Source: Vibrio jasicida CAIM 1864 = LMG 25398 (lineage in GTDB: Bacteria > Pseudomonadota > Gammaproteobacteria > Enterobacterales > Vibrionaceae). Taken from it: DNA of 64,000 nucleotides. Shown here one piece after another: positions 61,701 through 64,000 of the stretch. The notes under the pieces were generated by a model. It did not search any database and had not been told where the DNA came from. It was given only the letters and a program-made list of their open reading frames with translations. Each line of letters begins with the position of its first letter. Within the stretch, counting starts at the first letter, position 1. The stretch lies in contig NZ_BAOG01000023.1 of assembly GCF_000400365.1 (NCBI RefSeq), forward strand, positions 1 to 64,000, read 5' to 3'. The translations under genes and the position numbers were made by a program.

Positions 61701-61832
61701 TTTAACCGTGAAGCTTGGATCTTCCAACTTGCCTAAATCAAAGTAAGAATACAGCCCTGCCACCACACTTAATGCGATAAAGAACAACACGAAAGTGCGC
61801 TGTCTTATCGCGAATTCAGCTAAATTGATCAT
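58776..61832 (-). CDS. RND-family efflux permease, third system
   Basis: A 1018-residue RND antiporter. 'YPGASAEEVEQQVTDTIETKLQEMAELNRLRSLSRPG' follows TM1. TM4 reads LALGMLVDNAIVITDMM, with Asp-Asn instead of the Asp-Asp of the other two pumps, a variant common in this subfamily. It is followed 2 bases later by the outer-membrane lipoprotein and preceded by the adaptor with a 9-base gap, making an adaptor-pump-duct operon. Substrates unknown; drugs, bile-type or dye compounds are usual. TetR-type control is replaced by a LysR gene. Confidence 0.92.
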   Translation of the reverse strand: MINLAEFAIRQRTFVLFFIALSVVAGLYSYFDLGKLEDPSFTVKTAVVVTLYPGASAEEVEQQVTDTIETKLQEMAELNRLRSLSRPGMSMVFVDLKESLNSKALPQQWDLLRRKVNDVKLQLPSTAQISIVQDEFSEVYGMLFSIHSQDAAPEELRRYAEELQRQIKAVKGIKKIELHGVQPRVVYIDMPDERLAQYGLSVAQVWNQLSTQNMTFEAGKFDAGTERIRITQTSEFQSLDDIRNLVIKGGVSELGTGLIRLGDIADVSMGYQTPALTESRFNGEPAVTLAVSPVEGINVVSLGDTIRDIIKNYQQTLPLGVDISTVAYQPEEVQKAIDDFVGNLLESVGIVFVVLLVFMGFKSATIVGSSLLLTILLTLIYMNIAGIDLHRVSLGTFILALGMLVDNAIVITDMMIVKLGKGIERTRAAIDSVKETAVPLLGATVIAIMGASPVLFSKTDSAEFAGSVFYILASSLLLSWLVAMTFTVLMCWMFIKPTSIDEDAKPSRYKQLVFWTVDNPMKALTALIPLLLVTAVTVPYVAVNFIPQSDRPIVFLDYWLPNGAKIEQTSADMRKVEQWLLKQSEVESISSYMGASAPRFSVTVEPEPLDPAYGQILINTKDYESISQLVERGDKWLQNTFPDAEPRFRALKLATSDKYAVEARFSGPDEAVLHQLADQAKAIFATHPDAKYVRDDWRQESKVLKPIINQDKMRQAGINRADIAFALKRASDGMPLGQMNLNDELIPIQLRGTSQNMASLETLPVRSLLGMHSVPLGQVVDGFELVPEESMIWRRNRVKTITAQAGVERSTTPARVRNAVKDQIEAIPLPAGYSLEWGGEYYDEHKAVTDIFKQLPKAMLIMVIILVAMFNGFKQPIIILATLPLAATGATFALLGFDKPFGFMALIGAITLTGMIIKNGIVLMDQIELERANGRPLSDAIKEATVNRTMAISMGALTTALGMIPLLSDLLFDQMAATIIGGLAAATVLSLFIMPALYRLAYRETSPTTQTDAELKEA

Positions 61833-61841
61833 GATTCGAAC

Positions 61842-62924
61842 CTATAGCGTTTTGATGGTTAAATTCGGCGTGTTGTCGCCAGCTTGAAGATAATGAGTGC
61901 CGCTGATGACCACATAGTCGCCTTGACTGAAAGCGCCAGAGACACAAGCTTGATGCGAGTCGATGGATTGCAATGTCACTGGCTCGGTATGCACAATAGC
62001 GTCACGAACGACATTTACGTGTAGCGTTTTCTTTTCACCTAAAATCGCAGAATAGGGGAAGCAATGACTGGATTGATCGGGCTGAAATGAGGTTGTGACC
62101 GTAACGGCTTTGCCATTGAACAGCTCGTTAGAAATTGAATCGATAGCTAGAGTGACAGGGTAAGTTTGTTTGATGAGATGCTTTTTAGGCGCGATTTCAG
62201 CGACGTTCGCACGGTATGTTTGCTCTGAACCATACCAAGACATTGCCGCTGTTTGTCCAAGGTTAAACTGACGAATCATGTTCTCAGGCACATCGATATC
62301 CACTTCCCACTGACCGTCTTGTTGAAGAGTGGCGACGCTTACGCCCGGCAATGTCTGCTCGAATGCGTCGATTCGTACTTCGCCAATGCTGCCAGAAAAT
62401 GGCGCACGCAGTGTAGTGTATGCCAAGGCATCTTCCGCGCGTTGGATATTCTTCTCGACCACTTTAACCGCAGACAAACTACGCTCATAACCGCTGATGG
62501 CTCTATCCAAATTCACACTGGCAATCGCGTCATCATCGGTGGCTTGTTTCACGCGTTTTAGCTCAGCCTTTGCCAGTTTATGCGCAGACTTCGCTTCCAG
62601 CATACGCGCTTGCAACTCTTCCAATGAGACTTGGTAATCGTGTGGATCAAGCGTAGCAATGATCTGTCCTTTCTCGACATGATCGCCCTTCTTCACCAAA
62701 ACGCGGTCAACGGTACCAGGAACGCGAAAAGAAAGGGATGCGGTCTCTTTTGCTTGAACAATGCCACTAAACGATTTGTTCAATGCCGCGTTTTCACCCG
62801 TGACTTCAACAACTTGAATTGGGCGAGGGGACTCTGGTTCGGTGAACGTGGTTTGGCTTTGATTACAGCCAAACAGTGCCAATGTCGCGGCACCTAATGC
62901 AGTAGTTTTGAATAGACGATTCAT
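61842..62924 (-). CDS. RND efflux periplasmic adaptor lipoprotein, third system
   Basis: A 360-residue adaptor with lipobox ALFGC (Cys20). The barrel-sandwich start is 'SFSGIVQAKETASLSFRVPGTVDRVLVKKGDHVEKGQIIATLDPHDYQV', with a coiled coil at about 85-150. A beta-barrel and membrane-proximal domain complete it. I start at ATG 62924, with GGAG 7 bases upstream; the longer frame from 62966 would destroy the signal peptide. It is the first gene of the third RND operon. A short region with GAGAC/GTCTC half-sites separates it from the same-strand LysR gene. Confidence 0.9.
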   Translation of the reverse strand: MNRLFKTTALGAATLALFGCNQSQTTFTEPESPRPIQVVEVTGENAALNKSFSGIVQAKETASLSFRVPGTVDRVLVKKGDHVEKGQIIATLDPHDYQVSLEELQARMLEAKSAHKLAKAELKRVKQATDDDAIASVNLDRAISGYERSLSAVKVVEKNIQRAEDALAYTTLRAPFSGSIGEVRIDAFEQTLPGVSVATLQQDGQWEVDIDVPENMIRQFNLGQTAAMSWYGSEQTYRANVAEIAPKKHLIKQTYPVTLAIDSISNELFNGKAVTVTTSFQPDQSSHCFPYSAILGEKKTLHVNVVRDAIVHTEPVTLQSIDSHQACVSGAFSQGDYVVISGTHYLQAGDNTPNLTIKTL

Positions 62925-62989
62925 ACGATGGCTCCATAATTTTGGTGCCATCATACAATTGTACAATGTTCAGATAATCACTCGGCAAT

Positions 62990-63016
62990 GAGACTCACTG
63001 TCTCAAAAAACGAGAC
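62990..63016. promoter_or_regulatory. GAGAC/GTCTC operator cluster
   Basis: GAGAC (62990-62994), GTCTC (63000-63004) and GAGAC (63012-63016) make one inverted repeat spaced 5 and a second spaced 7. They lie in the 103 bases between the LysR stop and the RND adaptor start, a natural place for LysR control of the operon. Confidence 0.45.
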
Positions 63017-63027
63017 AATGTATTCAA

Positions 63028-63909
63028 CTAAACGAGTTTTGGGACTTCTTTAATGAGGTGGTCAATAAGTAAGCGGCTCGCCTGACTCAATGTCTTAGGC
63101 TGAGGGTAAAGCAACCATCCCGATTCTTCAGTGACAGAATATTGTGACAATAGCTGCACCAAACTGCCGGATTCCAACTCACGCTTCACCAGTAGTTTGG
63201 GCATAAAGGTGATGCCACGATCTAAAATCGTCGCGTTCTTAATAAAGCCAATGTTGTTGGAAATAAGCTTCGGGTGCAGTTGTACACTTTGCTCTTGGAA
63301 GTGCCAGACATTGTCTACCTCGCCATTTGGCCAACGAAAACAGACACACTGGTGTTCCTTCAGTTGTTCTAGGTTCTCTGGCATGCCGTGTGTTTCAAGG
63401 TAATTGGGAGAAGCGACTAAACAACGGTCGAGTGTCAAAAGCTTACGTGCAACGATGTCGGAATCAAACAATGCACCACCATGGAAAGCGATGTCCAAGC
63501 CCTGTTGGAACATGTCACTAAAGCCATTGTTGATGTTGCGAATATCCAACTCAACGTGTGGGTATTTATCGTGGAAGTTAAACAGAATTGGGCGAACCAG
63601 TTCATCGGTTTCCGGCAATAACCCAAGTTTGATGCGGCCGCGAACTTCATTGGTATCGTTGCTGACTTGTTCGTTCGCCGAATCGAGCATCGTCAGCGCT
63701 TTTTGCAGGTTCTCGTAGTAGGCTTCGCCATTATTGGTGAGCGATAAACTGCGTGTGGTGCGATGGAAAAGTTGAGCGCCTAAGGATTGCTCTAATTCGC
63801 CAATTCGTCGACTCACATTCGCGCGCGGCAGATCCAATGCGTTTGCTGCGGCGGTAAAGCTTCCTAGCTCGACCACTTTAATGAAGAGTTTAAGATCGTC
63901 GATTTTCAC
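63028..63909 (-). CDS. LysR-family regulator of the third RND operon
   Basis: A 293-residue LysR-type regulator. The winged helix (1-65) reads 'IDDLKLFIKVVELGSFTAAANALDLPRANVSRRIGELEQSLGAQLFHRTTRSLSL', and the effector domain is of standard length. It lies upstream of the adaptor-pump-duct genes on the same strand with 103 bases between, so it probably controls them. The last 91 bases of the window hold its promoter region; nothing else is recognised there. Confidence 0.85.
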   Translation of the reverse strand: MKIDDLKLFIKVVELGSFTAAANALDLPRANVSRRIGELEQSLGAQLFHRTTRSLSLTNNGEAYYENLQKALTMLDSANEQVSNDTNEVRGRIKLGLLPETDELVRPILFNFHDKYPHVELDIRNINNGFSDMFQQGLDIAFHGGALFDSDIVARKLLTLDRCLVASPNYLETHGMPENLEQLKEHQCVCFRWPNGEVDNVWHFQEQSVQLHPKLISNNIGFIKNATILDRGITFMPKLLVKRELESGSLVQLLSQYSVTEESGWLLYPQPKTLSQASRLLIDHLIKEVPKLV

Positions 63910-64000
63910 ACTGGCGCTCCATGCTTATTGAACACTGTACTAAACCGTGACACTCTAAAGCATCATAACGTTATGCACAAAATATAACGTGACTTTTGAT

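Noticed and set aside
1..64000. tRNA, rRNA, CRISPR, integron attC repeats, IS elements or prophage
   Set aside because: No cloverleaf, ribosomal segment, regularly spaced repeat, transposase or phage-type gene was seen on either strand.

Overview
The window is a Vibrio-type chromosome segment. Evidence is the gene repertoire (NqrM-like protein, ProVWX and BCCT osmolyte transporters, VpsT/CsgD-type c-di-GMP regulator, several RND pumps), the AT-moderate base use, and short dispersed elements bounded by TATACC...GGTATA ends of the kind scattered through Vibrio genomes. Accessory-type metabolism, many LysR regulators and the absence of rRNA, tRNA or core ribosomal genes suit the second chromosome of a Harveyi-clade species, but species and replicon are inferences. 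No prophage, IS element, integron or CRISPR array is visible.

Layout. 0-5.4 kb: a DMT exporter, a lipoprotein esterase, a VOC protein, then an exported oxidative-defence set (catalase, ankyrin protein, Cu/Zn SOD). 5.4-8.6 kb: NAD salvage, with nicotinamidase and the Nudix-type regulator NrtR facing nicotinate phosphoribosyltransferase across a promoter framed by two GTTA-N-TAAC sites. 8.6-17.7 kb: small membrane/envelope proteins, a prokaryotic ionotropic-glutamate-receptor-like channel, a lipoprotein joining a ClpP-like fold to an HEXXH zincin, a DMT/LysR pair, an exported MTA/SAH-type nucleosidase behind a PurR box, and an NlpE-like lipoprotein. 17.7-22.7 kb: proXWV, then a tightly coupled DUF134-NifX/NifB-like-NqrM-like operon with a tandem palindromic operator. 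22.7-30.3 kb: a divergent EF-G paralogue, the dgcR-dgcN-dgcA D-glutamate cluster, soxR with a near-consensus SoxR box, a TPR membrane protein and an ASCH protein. 30.3-33.2 kb: GNAT, methyltransferase and phospholipase D lipoprotein.

33.2-44.4 kb holds two RND efflux systems. The first, and a small exported protein behind it, each have a sigma-54 (-24/-12) candidate promoter with an identical upstream element in identical phase. The second is read from its own TetR gene. 44.5-51.6 kb: HAD hydrolase, acyl-CoA ligase, a BCCT carrier with an altered aromatic box, and a GH2 beta-mannosidase. 51.6-54.2 kb: a c-di-GMP module (membrane diguanylate cyclase, XRE regulator, VpsT-like regulator with a WLSR ligand motif). 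54.5-57.1 kb: small membrane protein, GltS, DsbB-like protein and a 51-residue DUF5993-like partner. 57.2-63.9 kb: a third RND system, complete with its outer-membrane factor and a LysR regulator.

The strongest candidates for undescribed biology are the twin sigma-54 promoters, the DUF134/NifX/NqrM-like operon, the channel-type glutamate-receptor homologue, the double-protease-fold lipoprotein and the c-di-GMP module. All functional statements come from reading sequence and from family knowledge; no database search was run.
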